Shown: piece after piece, positions 11,935-25,500 of the stretch | Position numbering within the stretch: the stretch's first letter is position 1 | Layout: each line of letters opens with the position of its first letter | Source: Serinus canaria | Lineage: Eukaryota; Chordata; Aves; Passeriformes; Fringillidae | Reading direction: 5' to 3' | NCBI RefSeq assembly: GCF_022539315.1 | Contig: NC_066314.1 | Location: 58,761,543 to 58,825,542 of the forward strand | Length of the DNA: 64,000 nucleotides | The notes under the pieces: model-generated | Told to the model about the DNA's origin: nothing | Database searches by the model: none | The model's input: only the letters and a program-made list of their open reading frames with translations | Translations under genes and position numbers: made by a program

Positions 11935-14671
11935 GGATGAGGAATGGAGAGGTTCAGTGTTCTATGCTTCTGCTGCTCCAGCTGGCAAAAAAAATAAGGC
12001 TTTGGGGGAGTGGGGAAAGAGCTGAGAAAAAAGAACAGCTACATCTGACCTGAGAGCTTAATCCAAATGCTTACTTGCAACACAGAATGAATAATGTACT
12101 TTGAGGTCTCAGTCAGGGACTCATGGGGGGAGCCTTTTTGAAGGGCTTCCAGCTCACTGACTCACTGCTCTTACCCCAGTGACTCACTCCTCTGGCTTTG
12201 GCTTCTTGGGAAGGGGGTGGGAAACAGCAAAACATGCACCCAGCCTGTTGAAATGTTAGGCTAGATCCAAGAGCTATGCACTGGGAGAAGGGCAGGGGAG
12301 TGTGAGAAGGATTTTCCTGTTTTGCATGACTCTCAAGAGGCTTGGGCTAGGAAGGAGCAATAGCATCATATTCTCTTCTTGCAGACAGTGGACTTAAAGG
12401 ACTGAACTTGAGGGTTGTTTCTCACCCTTACCTCTGCTGCACAAGGGCTTCTTTCTTTCTTTCTTTTATTCTTGTTTTTCTTTCTTTTAACCCATTTTTA
12501 GTCCTCTCTATTTAAGAGTTTCATTTAGGTTTTAGTTCTCTTTTTAAATACAAAATGTTTTTCTTCGGTGGGGGTTGTTAAGGAAACAAGTGAAAGAATA
12601 TTTTGGAAGACAGGCAAAAGAGTAAACATGGTTCTTGGAAAATCCCCCTGATAAATTAAAAAAATGCATGTCTGCTTTGCTGGTTGTGGGGTGGAAATGT
12701 TTGAGTGTTTGCAATGGAAATGTGTGCATACATGTGTACATAATGGGGTGGATTATAAGATTTGCTCTGGCGTGAACTTCAGCATTTCCAACTGTGTAAC
12801 CTGAGCAAGTTGGGAAGATGTGCAGATTTAATTACCATGTAAATCTATTAGCTCTGAATTTCCTGGCATTTGTTTTGCTGATGACACAACCTGTATGTTA
12901 TTCACTTAGTGGATTTTTTAAAATCTGTCCACATGGGTTTTTAGTGCTTAAAGTGAGTAAATGCTGGTGTGAGAGTCCAAACAATTGTGTCTGCTCTTAC
13001 AGCGGATCTCATTGCTGGTTTCAAATACCAGTTTTGTGTTACTCTTCATATTCCCCCACAAATGAGGGAATTTCAATATAGTTACTGAGTAGACATTAAA
13101 TGATTTTACAGTATAATAAAGACATAAACCCCAGGCTATTTGTACCCACAAGTGGCTCAAGTGGCTGGTGAGATTTTTTTTTTTTATGAGTGCCTGTTGT
13201 GTACCTGACAGTTCCTCCTGTGGAGGGGTGACAGATCCCTTCAGGATGGGGAGATCTCGGGGTGAGCCAGGAGGGAGCCACTAACTCCCAGGAGGGTAAT
13301 GTCTTGAATATGTGGGTGTTTGTAACCCTGGCATGTGGCATGGCTGCCTTGCCCTGGTCTGCTGGGAGAGCTGGGCTTGTTTTGCAGTGTGCAAAAGGTG
13401 CTGTCACTGCAGCTCCCCTCGGGCATGGTTCTGCTGGAAAAGGTGGGATTGTGCTGCTATAGTTGGTGTGTGGCACTTGCAGCTGATGCAGTGCATTTTC
13501 CAGGCTCAGCAAAGCCTGCTACTTGTTTAAAAATTTAAATATAATTTGGAAGTTTCATTTTGGGCTCTTAACTTCTCTACATTCCTTTTTTTAATGCGTT
13601 CTTAGAAGGTCAATTTTCTGAAGATGACTTTAATTTTTAGGCATGGTAACATCATCTTCCTACAACCAACTGGGTTGGTGCTGCTCTCATCTGGCTTCAG
13701 GTCAGCTGATGGAGAAGCCAGCACTGCCATGCACCTAGCAAAACCTGAGTGTTTTGCTTCACAGACCTTCATTTGATCAGACAAGAATTAAAAAAACCCT
13801 GGTCCCTGAGGCAGCTGGAGAAAAGGGCCTTTGTGTGGCAGGAAGAGGCAGATGCTGTGCAGAGCTGCAGCCCGAGGCACAGCTGGTGTGCAGCCAAATG
13901 CTACATTCCAAGAGCTGTCCAAAAATCCCTTGTGCACCCGGATGTGAGAGCTTTCCTCTGTTTGCTTACTGCAGCAGCATGGCTGGAGGTGTTTGTGTTC
14001 CCCAAAAACACCCAGGATGTAGGCATGAGCCAGTGTCCAGCCAGATGAGTGCTGAAACTCCTCAGGGCTGCCAGTTCCTTCCTGTGTGTAAACAGGAGTG
14101 CTGCTGTTTGTTTTTCTTTTCAGGGTTCTGGGGGAAGGGGAGGTGGAAGATAAGGTTACATCAGTCCTAAATCCCTGACTTTTTACAGAGGTTAAAATCC
14201 TAGCTGAACACATCTCTTTGCTATGTGGTGAGAACAGTTTAATAATTCAAACAGACTCCTTGTACCAACACATGTCTGCAATTAGTGCTGGGGCTGCCAG
14301 TGGGGTGTGAGGATAGCAGGAATCTGGCAGCTGAGCTGTCTACAGAGGTATTAACAACAAAAAGGGAAAAGAAGGGGAAAAAAGAGGCAGATTCTCAGTG
14401 CAAACGCTCTTTTCTCTGTTTTTTAAATTTTTGTAAAGGTCAACTCTCTGGGTGAAAGATGCCCAGCTGAAAGCTGTAGACAAAGAATTTCTTTCTTTTG
14501 CAAGCAAATTCATATACAGGTTCTAAAGTCTCAGTTTCCTTCCCAAATTGCCCTTTCCTGTTCCTGAGCACAGGGGTGGTTGCTACTGTGTCAAAATTGA
14601 GGGTTGGTTATTCTAGGGCTTTCCAGCTCTAGAAGTGGCTGATGACTGCTGAGGTGCATGTGGAAGCAGAG

Positions 14672-14712
14672 AGGGGGGAGGAGGAGGAGGAGGAGGAGGA
14701 AAAGGAAAGGGG
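14672..14712. repeat. Purine-rich (GGA)n tract
   Basis: A GAGGGGGGA run followed by GGA repeats and AAAGGAAAG, all purine on the plus strand. Confidence 0.85.
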
Positions 14713-17700
14713 CTGGCAGTGGGAGAATGTGCTTTGAAAAGACAGAAGGAGCAGCTTAGGTGTGGGTGGAAGTTTTGGGGAGCTGGAGGTCTGGCTGCCC
14801 CTGGGTGGTTTCTGCTTTAGCTGCTGCTCAGATGCCTTTTCTTCTTTACTTCTCTAAGCAAACTGAGCCACGCTCAATGAGACAATTGCTTTATTTGGGA
14901 CAAAAAGTGATGTAGCTTTAAGCATTCACTGTAGCAGAGAAGTGTATAACATCTGAAAAATTCCTGTAAATCAAGGAGCCCATGATATTTTAAATCAGAG
15001 AAGTCCAGATCCCTAAAATTGTAGGGTTGCTGAGTTCAGTTAGCTGCCCAGTCTGACCTGTGGCAGTCTCTATTGGCCAGTGTACATTGTTACATTACAG
15101 ACCATTAAAAATAAACTTGATACTTACAATGAAACTAGAAAATCATTTTAGAAACCAATCATTTATTTGCTCTCAGATAACTCTGTTATAAATGCATATT
15201 CTTTTCCTGCTCACAGTTTGCTGCTTTGCAGCTGCATGTGAAAAGGAGAAAGCACAGATATTGACAAACGTGTTGAACATCCTTCCCCACCCTGAGGTCC
15301 TCTTTCTCTCTGGTTTTCTGAAGTTGAATGTTTGTTTCCTCCTTTGCTTTTCCTGTAGTGATTTTAGTAAAATTCTCCATTTAGAAAGGAAAAAAAAAAC
15401 CAGTAAAATCTGATGGGCTTAACTTCAGTCAAATGGAAAAGTAAAATAACATTTGATAAGCTTTTATTCCATGTCAAAGCAGTGATAGACAGAAGGCTAA
15501 TAAAAATCTTTATTTATAAATTTGCCAAAAATAGCTGAGTAGCCTGTGACCATGTTTCTTTAAGCTAAGTCTGTTAAGTTATAACATCTAAATAGACTAA
15601 GTCAACACATAGGTATGATATTTTCAAGGATGACATCCTGAAATTGGATGATGCTGGTGGTAAAGCAGCTGACTGTGGAACCATGGTACAAATACTGCAG
15701 CAGCCGTATTCCAGCATCTGCTACTCATCAGTCAGAGTGATGCATGCAAGAATTAGAAAGAAGGAAATGCTCCAGCTTTAGGAAAAAATATAAACAAATA
15801 TAATTGACTCTTGCCATTGCTCCAAGTGAAATGTGTAGACTGAGGGGAAAATCATTGTCCCTAAGAAAGGCACTGCTTTTTAATAGGTTGATCCTTGACT
15901 TCTTTCCTGGATGGGAAGCATTTCTGTGCCTTGTTTACACATAATGGTTGCCCACCCTGTTTTATTCAGTGTCTTTATTGATGCACCAGGATGCTCAACT
16001 ATTCTTGTGCATCTTTTTTCTTTGCATAGTGGGGTGGTGTAGTGGGGTGTTTATACTTTTATCCTTGTTGGGAAGCACCTGGTTGTGAAGTGCTAGTGAG
16101 TCCTTGGGTATGAAAATTAAAATAAATGAGGCTTTCTAAGGTGGTCATGACCCTCTTGCAGAGTCCTCCAAGAGTTTATTAGTGTTATGATTTACAGTAA
16201 GTAAATATAAGGCTACAAATCTGTTCTGCCATTTGTAAAGGCTTTTCTTGAGCTAGTTTGTTATTCCAGCATAGCAGCTGTGGTCCTCTGTTTATTGCCT
16301 TGTATTCAGTCAATATTTTCTTTTCCTCATTGTCAGTCGGAATTGACTCAAGACTTAGTGATTTTGAAAAAAGGCACAGTTAGCATTTGGAGGAGGTGCT
16401 TGAACATCCAGGAACTCTTGTGAGAGCCAGCTGTGCTCAGGGTTTTCAGCATAAGGCTTCAAAGCCACAGGTGCTGCTGGAGCTGTGAAATGTGAGTGTG
16501 TGAGGGTGTGAGCACACTGCTTCCCTTGTAGGTTTGTACAATATTGACTTGTTTAATTCTTAATGTAGCCTACAGGAAGCTGAATCTTGAATTTCAGTGT
16601 TTGTTTCTGCAGGAGAGAGCATGATGAAGAGCCAAGATCAATACTGCTTGCAAAAACAAAACAGATCAAACAAACTTGGACTTTTATAGCATCATGCCTG
16701 AGCCGACAAAGATTCCTATATAAGATGGTAGATAATGGTTCATTGTTCAGAAAATCTCATTACAATTCACTGTGCAACTATTTTTATCCAAAAATAGAAT
16801 TCTTTGTGTGAATGAGATGAACAGGAATGATTTGTTGCAGTGCAGATTTTTCATCTGTCAAAGATGTAGTTTTCTGACATTGGAAAGAAGATCAAGAGAC
16901 AAAGTTTTCTGCTATTGATGGGAACTGCACTGGAGTTTGGAGGAAATAGATTGCAAGGTTTGGTTTTTGCTCATTTTGAATAGTAAACAAACATGGAATT
17001 ACTCTGATACATACAGATCTAACATGGGCTGCTGGTGTAATGAATTCAGTGCAATAGCCAAAGTGGTAATTAGTACTGGCAGTCAGGAGCTTTAGCTCTG
17101 GGGCCTAGAAGCTGGATACGGGCTGTAGGTGGAATGCTGCTTCTAAAATAGATACATAAATCAACCAGGAAACCCATTTTATAGCAAATGTGTTAATTGC
17201 TTGGCTGTGGATGTGCATGGACCTGTTTTCCTGGAGCACATGGAATGTTCTGCACAGCTAAAACAGTCATATGTGGTGTCAGTCTGTGCTGGAATGTGTT
17301 TCCATGAATTTTTCTTCTGTGCTTCAGTGAACATTAACCCCCTATATTCTATTCCTTACACAGTATGTTCTGGTGATAGATCCTGCAGGATCTTTCACTC
17401 TGTCTGAGGGAGATGTGCTTTCCCATTTTTCCCACTATGGTGCCCTATAGTGAATACCTTTGGGGTGGCAGGAGGAGACTGCTTCAGGACATGAGTACCA
17501 TGCTTCCATTTTCCATTTTTGTTGCAGCTTAATGACAGGCTCTTCTGTTGTAATGTGTGCCTCTGAGAGGACTTTTGTTCTAGCTGTAGCTCTTCAGCTT
17601 GAAGTAGTGATTGGAGGAGGAGGTTGTGAGACAGGGTTGGTAGATCCTGCTGCTGACTGGCACGGATGACCAGTGCCCATCTAGAATTGTTCTCATCTAT

Positions 17701-17768
17701 TCCATCCTGTGGCTGGCATGACAGACAGGCTAGGAGATAAACTTTCCCCTGCCTTTTTGTCTCCACAG

Positions 17769-17985
17769 CACTTCACAGAGTTCCTGGATGAATTTTCACC
17801 TGATGTCCTAGGCCAGCTGTTGAATGATCCCTTCTTGTCTGAGAAGAATGAAATCATGGAGGTGGAACTGTCTCCAGCATCCCCAGCACCCCTCATCCAG
17901 GCTGAGCACAGCTATTCCCTCTGTGGGGACTCCCGACCCCAGTCTCCCCTGACCCATATCTCCACTGATGACAACTTTAATGAAG
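17769..17985 (+). CDS. CREB3L2: CREB3L2 coding exon 2 (activation region)
   Basis: This exon encodes window residues 1-72 plus the first base of codon 73; add about 34 for full-length numbering. It starts HFTEFLDEFSPDVLGQLLND, against HFSELLDEFSQNVLGQLLND in human. The conserved blocks LNDPFLSEK, APLIQAEHSYSLC and SPLTHIS follow. The region is acidic and belongs to the N-terminal transactivation domain that faces the cytosol before cleavage. The acceptor is CCACAG at 17763-17768 and the donor is GAAG/GTACAG. In-frame translation upstream of the acceptor does not resemble exon 1, so the 60 bases before 17769 are intron although the frame stays open. The exon is 217 nt, leaving phase 1. Confidence 0.95.
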
Positions 17986-18920
17986 GTACAGCACACTGAG
18001 CCCATGTTCATTTGTTGTGATGATGCAGTAATGAAATGCTCCTGGTGGAACTGTGGCTGTGGAAAATGGTGATATATAGAAATTGATGAAAATCCATAGC
18101 ATTTTTAGCAGCTACCTGCAGTTCAGTAATTATGAACTTCTGGATGGGGAAGAGGGGAAAGGCAAGAATGGTGGGAGGAGGAGATCCAACCTTCTTGTTC
18201 CGGTGTGAAGTGGTTGGTGGAGGAGCAAGACCATGAATATCTGGTAACTATACGAAATAATTGCAATGCCAGACTTTGACTCCTAAAAACTGGTTTATCT
18301 TCACCATTAGCCTTACAGTACAAAGCAGTGGAGTGTTAAGCTGCATTAGAATAAAAGGGAGAGGGATTAGTGCTTCTGGCTAAGCACTGACCAGCTAAAC
18401 TGTTTGTGAAGATCCACCAGACAGATCTTCAAAGGCTGGCACTTTTGTAGTCCAAAGTGCTCAGTTGGAACAAGATGAAATCTTTTAGAGATTTGACAAG
18501 AGGACAACTAATAAAACCTGTGAGAAGGATTTTTCAATATGAAGCAGGATTTTTGGAAATGATTGGGAAATATAATCTACAGAAAGTTTTCCATTTTTCT
18601 ATTTCCTAGCTGTTTTATAGGAATATTTTTAAATTAACACATACAGCAGATATTAATTGTGGAAGGGAAAACAAGCACAAGGAACATCAGAAACCAAGCT
18701 TTTCTGGAAGTTAATAGGGGGAAGCTTCAAATTAGGCTAAAAGTGAGGGGAGTTTCCTTTGAGGAAAATTCCTGAAGAAATTCATAGTGCTGAGACCACT
18801 GTAATAGAGCTGTAGTCAAATGATGTTTTAAAAAGCCAAGAAACATTAACAAGTGGGTTTAAAAATAGAAAATGAATGGAAAACATTTTGTCTTATGTTC
18901 ACTCTGCAGAGTTTCATAAG

Positions 18921-18948
18921 AGAGGAGGAGGAGGAGGAGGAGGAGAAG
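18921..18948. repeat. (GGA)n microsatellite
   Basis: About eight GGA units in intron 2; they encode a Glu or Ser run in short chance frames. Confidence 0.9.
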
Positions 18949-19644
18949 GGGTTGTTCTTGGTATTTGGGATTTTATTTAATCCTAACCCTAGAATCATGC
19001 TCACAACCTTTCTGCACCTATTGACTTCAAAACAGTGAAGCTCAGAGAAATACATAAGGAAATTGCAATATTAGAGTGAACCTGGCTGTCTGATAGATAT
19101 TCAAAGGCATCACCCTGATGATTTTCCATTCCTTGAATCTGTGAGAGCAGGAAAAGAGGATTTTGTGGATGGCAGTACTGCAGGGCTTGACACGGGGGAT
19201 TGAAAGCATCTCCTTTGTTAGACAGTGAAGGTACACAGTGCTCCTGACAACTCCAGTGGAGGCCAGTCCCCTTGCTGGGATAAGGGCACAGATACTGGGA
19301 GCACCAGTGACCTTTTGGGGACCACAAAGTGCAGAGTGTGGAGGGGGAGGTCTGGGTGCTCCAGCATGATCCTCTGCTGCTGGGGAGCTGGGAGTAGTTT
19401 TGTGGGGTGGCAGGAGCTGAGACATATATGGAATATCCCAAAAATTTGCATTTTCCAAATGCCCATCCCAGTGGGCAAATTGGTGAGCTCTTGTAGTGTT
19501 TTCATGATTTTTCCCTGGTGAGGGATGTTGTTTTTTTTTAAGCATGCAGGGAGGCTGAGAAAAAGGCCAGCCTTGTTCAGCACATGATCTTCAAGACAGG
19601 TTTAAGCTTTTAGGTGTCTGTTCCCATCTTTTGTTTTCCCTCCC

Positions 19645-19934
19645 TGTTGCAATACGACACCAAAAGAAAGATACACTCTGAGATGTCCAAGGCAAAAAAG
19701 GCGCATTTATTTCTGAGCTCCGATATTTATAGAATTCCAAAAGTGACCCTGGATTGGAGGATGAAATTGCCACCTCTCCAACCACACTGGTCAAACCAAC
19801 AGTCCATCAATTCTCTCCTCCTCCAGAAAGGAATGCAAAACAATAATTTTTTACATGAAAAGTGCATGAGAAACTCCATTACAAATATGTAAACATCAAA
19901 AAGCTTAGAAAAACTTTAAAAGAACAGAGCAACA
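19645..19934 (-). mobile_element. Solo LTR of an endogenous retrovirus, antisense in intron 2
   Basis: The element is bounded by TGTTGC at 19645 and GCAACA ending at 19934, a 6-bp terminal inverted repeat with TG...CA ends. On the minus strand it has an LTR-like order: a CCAAT (about 19753), a TATAAATA box (19724-19731) and an AATAAA (19706-19711) just downstream, ending in CA at 19645. No gag, pol or env sequence flanks it, so it is a solo LTR. Target-site duplication is not clear (CTCCC against GCCCC). The style suits passerine ERV LTRs, but the family is not assigned. Confidence 0.6.
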
Positions 19935-22417
19935 GCCCCCCACCCCAAGACTTCCACCACCTTATTGAAAAAAAATTTGTTATTTCATGTTTCCTCTCAG
20001 CCATTATGGTGGAGTGATTGGTTGCTCTGATTCTGTTTTCCTGCCCACTCCTGCAGTGGAATGACTAATTTCTGCTGTGAGCTGTTTCTTGCTGGCCACT
20101 TGCTTGGCCATTACCGTAATTTCTGCAGCTGCTGAATTGACCTGTTCCTGTAATTGTAAATTTTATATAAAGTTTTTCTAAAAAGAGCTTGAACTGTAAA
20201 ACTTGGGAGTCTCATAAGTCTGGGTTTAACTTTTCCGAGAAGTCCTCTTAGATGAGAACACATTTAAGTGTCCATAAAGTCAAGGTCCAAACTCTGGCTT
20301 TCCCCACTTACTCTTCTGACTTCACTGTATCGATGCCATTTCCTCAGCTTTGTACAGAATAACTTTTTTGAATACTTGCAGCCTGTTGCTAGCGTGGGCT
20401 CTCTGAAGGTATCAGTTTTAAAGCACATGTGTACAAGACATCTGGCATTTATTGCATTATTTGGTTTCTTCCCATGATGAGAATCTATTCTTAGATTCAG
20501 TTTTGCATAAACTTTAAAGATACTAGAGGGAGAGAGAGAGATTTCCAGGCTTGACCCGCCTGCTTGCAGCTGGTTGATCACTTTTGTTTGCCTGAAGTGT
20601 TGAATAAGGCATATGGCCTGGGGAGGGCTTCAGGCTGCAACATGAAAAAGGAGGCTGTGTCCTGTGTACAAACTGCCCACACCAGCTGCACTGCCACCTC
20701 TCTCCCACCAGGTTTCTCCTTTCTAGTTTTGATACCTGGGGTTTCTGAAACAACTGCAGAGTGGGTTTGGAGAAGGACAGTGGGTAGCTGTGGAGTGGAA
20801 AATGCTCTTGAAAGGACATGAAGAAGCAGGGAGGGCAGACTGGGAATAGGGCTGATGGGTAAGAGAGATCTCATCACAGCCTTTTGGGGCACAGATTCAT
20901 TTCTGACAGCTGTAAAGAAATAGGAAAAGAAGCCTGATTTTCTGTTGTGGTCAGTGCAGGTTTGTCTTCAGTTTTCCAGTCTCTTTAGCCTTTTATAAAG
21001 GGAGAGCTGTGGGTCAGACAGCCAGGAGCAAGGCAAGACCCAAGTTTCAGCAGGCACTGTGGTTATTCTTGTAACTAACAGGCTCAAGAGTGCAGGCTCT
21101 TCCCCTGCCCTCCCATGCTTGATCTTGTTAGCTGTGGGCACAAACTTTGGGATTGTGTCTGTCCCTTGTTTTAGCCATGTGAGATGCATGGATGACAGCT
21201 GAGTACAGGGAATACTGAGGGGCTGGTGTGTAGCAGGAATGTGAAGGCAGAGCCTGCAGCCTCTCTGTGGGGCTCTTCATCCTCTGAGATCAGTTCAGGT
21301 GCTGGGGATGTGTTGTGGTGGGTGTGTGTTTGATTTTCCTGCTGTTTTTCACTTTGTGAGCCTGGCAGGGCAGAGCCAATGGACAGCTGGGCAGTCACTT
21401 GGGTGCTGTGTCTCCTCAGGCTGTGCCCAGGTTGCTGGGTGCATTCCTGTCCCAGTCCCCGGAGGGCTCTGCTTTTGAGGCTACTCTGGGTCCCCACCTG
21501 CCCCTCCTGTTGGTGCTTTCCTGCTCAGGAATGCTTTGAAGTTACTTTTGGATTGGAAGACGCTTGTCTTGGCTGAAGGTTTGACAGACTGATTGCTGAA
21601 ATGGTGTGTTTGTGTTTTACTCCTAGCTGTGCCAAAACTGGGGCTGGCCCCAGACTGTAACCTGTATTGTTACTGGGTTTTTACTGCTGAGGTTATGATT
21701 TTCTCTAATGTGCTTTTAGAACTTGAATTTCCATCTCCGATCTACATGGTTTGAAAAACACAAACAAACAGGAAACCCAAAAAAACCAAACAAACCCCCC
21801 AACACCAGGGCTCCCACTTTTCTCCCTTCAGCAATAAATCCATCCCTCATCTCAGGCAGGACTATGAAAAACCCTTGCTTAGGTATGGAGTTCACAAGCA
21901 GTAGTCAGTGTCATGTGCTGTCTCTGCACAGAGGCACCTCTGGGCTTGAGGCTCAGGTCTTCATATGTTTTATTTCTATCCATGTGTATGCACACATTTA
22001 ATATGCATGTGTATATGTGAGTCATAAGAGTTTTACTATTTGTATTAGCTTGTATTACATATCCTAATTTATTTTCTATGTATAGAGAGGTACAATGTCC
22101 TGCTACTGTCTGTTTTTGTCCAAATACTGAATCAATGTAATGTGAACAATGAAAATGGGAATCACAGCTGCCCTAACTTTAAAGAAAACAGAAATGAAAG
22201 AAGAAATTCACTTGTGCTTTCAAAAGTTGCTGTCAAAGCCATGCTGGTAATTTTTTAGAGAATATTCCTGCAACTTGTTTTCGGCATGGTTTTTTTCTTT
22301 TGTGTGTTTATTTAGGAAATGAGGAGAAAGCCATTTAGTGGGGGTGGCCTGTGTTTGTATTGATTTTTATGTGGAAGGGTAGCAGTCAATCCTTGCCACA
22401 ATCTGCAGTGTTAAATT

Positions 22418-22541
22418 CATAGAACACAGGATACTCTGGGTTGGAAGGGACCCATCAGGATCATCGAGTCCAGTTCCTGGCCCTGCACAGGACTCCCCAA
22501 GAATCACACCATGTGCCTGAAAGCATTGCTCTGTATGAGAA
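22418..22541 (-). mobile_element. CR1 LINE 3' fragment, antisense
   Basis: Read on the plus strand it has the reverse-complement CR1 tail: TTCATAGAACACAGGATACT, GGGTTGGAAGGGACCCATCA, CATCGAGTCCAGTTCCTGGC and CAAGAATCACACCATGTGCC. It lies in intron 2 of CREB3L2 against the direction of the gene. Confidence 0.82.
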
Positions 22542-25500
22542 CAACTAAATTCATACCAGAGTATGAGAAGATTTTTGAACTTCTGTCTATCCAAGGTCTA
22601 CAGTCTTAATAGATCACTCTGCATCAACCCTCTCACTCCTACCTGAGCAGCAGCATGTCTGAAAAATGCTAGTTTTGATTTAGAGGTGGGCAGTTACTTA
22701 TGGTTACTGTTAATTGTCAGCTTTATTTGCAGTCTGGCCTCCTTCAGCTTCCAGTTGCACGTAGATGAGATCTCATTATAGCCCTTATTTCTTTTAAAGA
22801 ACCATCTGCTCTCTGAAACCTTTTTCCCTAGGTGTTGGTAGGCTGTGATTCAGTTCCCTCTTGACTGCTGCTTGGATACAGTCTAAATGAACTGCACTTC
22901 CTTGGTGTTTCCCCCAGGTGGAATCTTCTAGACCTTCAGCTGTTGCTGTGCCTTTCTCAATGCAAGGACCTTTGCAGTTTCTTTTTCAAACTGTTTGTCA
23001 AGTGACTACAGGAACTGATTTCCCAGGAATAGTTTCCCTGATGATGCATGTTATGGGAATACTCCTCCCACTTCCAGTCCTGCTGTTTGTCAAACCAGTG
23101 ATCTCATTTTTTCTGTAGTGTTGCACTGACAGCTTGTGCTCAGTTATGTACTGTGAGCATCACATCCATTTCATGTGTGTTGAAGCCATAATACAGATCT
23201 GCCTTCATAGCATCTGTGTGGGGTGTGAGGAGAAAAACTGGGACCTGAGAGAGAGAACTGTTTATTTGACCACAGTGCTTCTGTGGATAATTTTCTCATA
23301 CCTGAAAAGAAAAAAAATCATAATCTGATATAGGATATTTAATGTTATCCAACTTTAAGGCTGTAAATCCAGCTACCACCTCAGTCTGACTCCCTTGTAT
23401 GTAAAGGTGATAGGTTTTTGTTTCTATCTTAGTAACTTTGATAGTGATGCAGATTATCTCTGTGTTTTACATGGACTCCATGCTGCTCAAAGAGAGGATG
23501 CTGGTATGAACGACGATCGTTTGTTATGACAAAAGCTATTTCTGCTGTGCATTGTAATTACTGTGTATTACTGCTGCTTATCTTTGCCCCTTTATTTAAT
23601 TTTCCCTTCCTGGCCCTTTAAAAAGGACCCCAATGTTTGGTAGTCAAACAGTATCGCTTTTGTCACACCAGTCCTGAGGGCTCCGGTTTCATTATTTGCA
23701 GTGGGAGCGTGTGCGGGCTGGGAGGGGGAAATGCCATCTGGAAAATCTGTAAGAGGAGCTGTTTGAGCATGAATGTGGGCTCTCACCTCCCAAAGGAGAG
23801 AGGGAGAGGTAGAGGCGTTGGAGTTCAGCATTTCAGGCATAATAAACAGGCCTTGTGTCTGACAGGGAGTGTTACCTGAGCCCCGAGAGAACCATCCAAA
23901 CCCAGAGCAGTGAGAAGGAAGCAGTTATTTCTCCAGAAAGGTCCAATTTGCCTTTAGGAGGCTGGAAAGGCTCAGACTGCAAAGCTGAGGACACTGAACT
24001 TCCTTCCCTGCAAGTAGCATGTCCAGCAGCATTCCCAAAATGTATGCATCAGAAGCCCTTTTGAGCTCATGGTGCAGAGGTGCTTCTCTGACAGATCCAG
24101 CAGACATTTTCCCTAAAAACAACTTGTGAGCCTCTTCCAAGAGGTGCTTTCCCTTTGCAGTTAGCTGCCTCCCAGCTGGCAGCTGTGCTGTGGTGGTGAC
24201 ACCCCTAGGTGCTCTGTGTACAGAGGCACTCCCCTCAGAGGGAGGGTTCAGCTGAGGACTGGACACTTGTCCAAAGGCCAGCTTTGCACACGGGGACCCT
24301 TGGTGCAGTTTAATCTCCCTCTGCATCAAGGTGTCATTACCATGTGGTGAGTTGAGCCTTAGGCTGCAGGTAGTTGTCCCTGGCATGGCTGTGCAGAAGC
24401 CAGGTGGGCTGTGCATGCAGCCCTGTGGTGCATGGTGACAGTGTAAGGTCTGCCAGAAGGAATTAGTTGAAACTCTATTGTTCAAATCTGTAACACAGCT
24501 GAAGAGGTAGGTTATTTAAGTGCACTTGGCTGGAGAAGACTTTGACTCATTAGGGAACTTCCTGCATTGCCCTGTTCAGAGATGGCTATTCTGATACCTG
24601 TGCAGAGCACTTTGACTGATAGTCTGTGGTCACCTTAAATTTTCAGTTTTGTTTTTCTCTAAGTTACTTCATCCGTTGCTTGAACAGGGATCTTTAACAG
24701 GGAGGCATAAGCTGCCTCTTCATTCTGGTGATACAGATAAGGATATGTCCCTTGATGATTCCAGAGGTCTGAGTGCACACTGGTTTGAAATGACATTGAG
24801 TGCATGCATCTGTTCTCTGTGATGGAGATCTGGAGTGGTGGTATGGGCTTTTATCCCCCTCAAAGATTGGGTTCAGTGATACACCCTTCATGTGGGTTGT
24901 TTACATAGTGGTGCTATCTTACTTTTTACTGCAGGGGAAAAAAAGGTGAAACCTATGTTGTTTTTCGGGGTACTTGCATTCTCTGTACTTGAGAGGAGTG
25001 AGGGTGAGATGCAGAGTGCATCTCATTTATTTAAAAATACACAATAAATGCACATGCAACTTAAATATCCAGCAATAAGTGTCTCTGTAAACTCTAATGA
25101 AGAGTGCTGAAAAGAATGTGGGAAGAAAAGGACACTATTTTAATTATTTTTGTAATTTTTTCTGTTCATCTATCAGAAAGGGTGAAATTTAGTCAGTGTT
25201 GGAGAAGATCTAGTTTTTCACAGGAAAGGAGGTGGTATGTTGGACAAGTTTGAAGAACTAGTTGGATAGAAATAAAAAAGGAAAGCAAAACTTTCTGGGA
25301 ACTCATATTAGAAAAACTGTAAGGTAAGCATTTTTCACCTTGTTTTCTACTTTGCATACCCTGCCTTTCCATACCATGTCCACTGATCAAGATGAGAAGC
25401 AAAATGTTGCAGTTCTTCTGAGAGATATGAATATCCTAGAAAGCTGCACATGGTCTTATGAAGAGACTATGTAGAATTTTTAAAATACGTTCATAAATAC

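Larger units (their letters stand above)
1..17768 (+). other. CREB3L2: CREB3L2 intron 1 (3' part)
   Basis: This stretch has no exon that I can support. It is AT-rich to neutral and poor in CpG, so it does not contain the expected CpG-island first exon of CREB3L2. Many short open frames occur on both strands but none resembles a known protein. It holds two larger CR1 fragments and one short CR1 tail, an ATTTT pentanucleotide array, small purine-rich tracts and several candidate enhancer motifs, listed separately. The intron ends with a pyrimidine-rich tract and CCACAG at 17763-17768. Confidence 0.85.

Noticed and set aside
1..17768. Search for the CREB3L2 first exon (MEVLESGEQG-like)
   Set aside because: No CpG-rich segment or matching translation was found, so it is placed outside the window.
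19042..19583. Overlapping minus-strand frames of 121-167 codons in intron 2
   Set aside because: Three mutually overlapping frames in one stretch with no conserved features indicate chance openness.
20017..20022. CCAAT box (antisense) considered as a sign that the LTR extends past 19934
   Set aside because: The TGTTGC...GCAACA ends at 19645 and 19934 give a better boundary; the more distant CCAAT is probably incidental.
23925..24485. A 186-codon minus-strand frame in CREB3L2 intron 2
   Set aside because: No recognisable motif, no splice or promoter context, and composition typical of chance translation.
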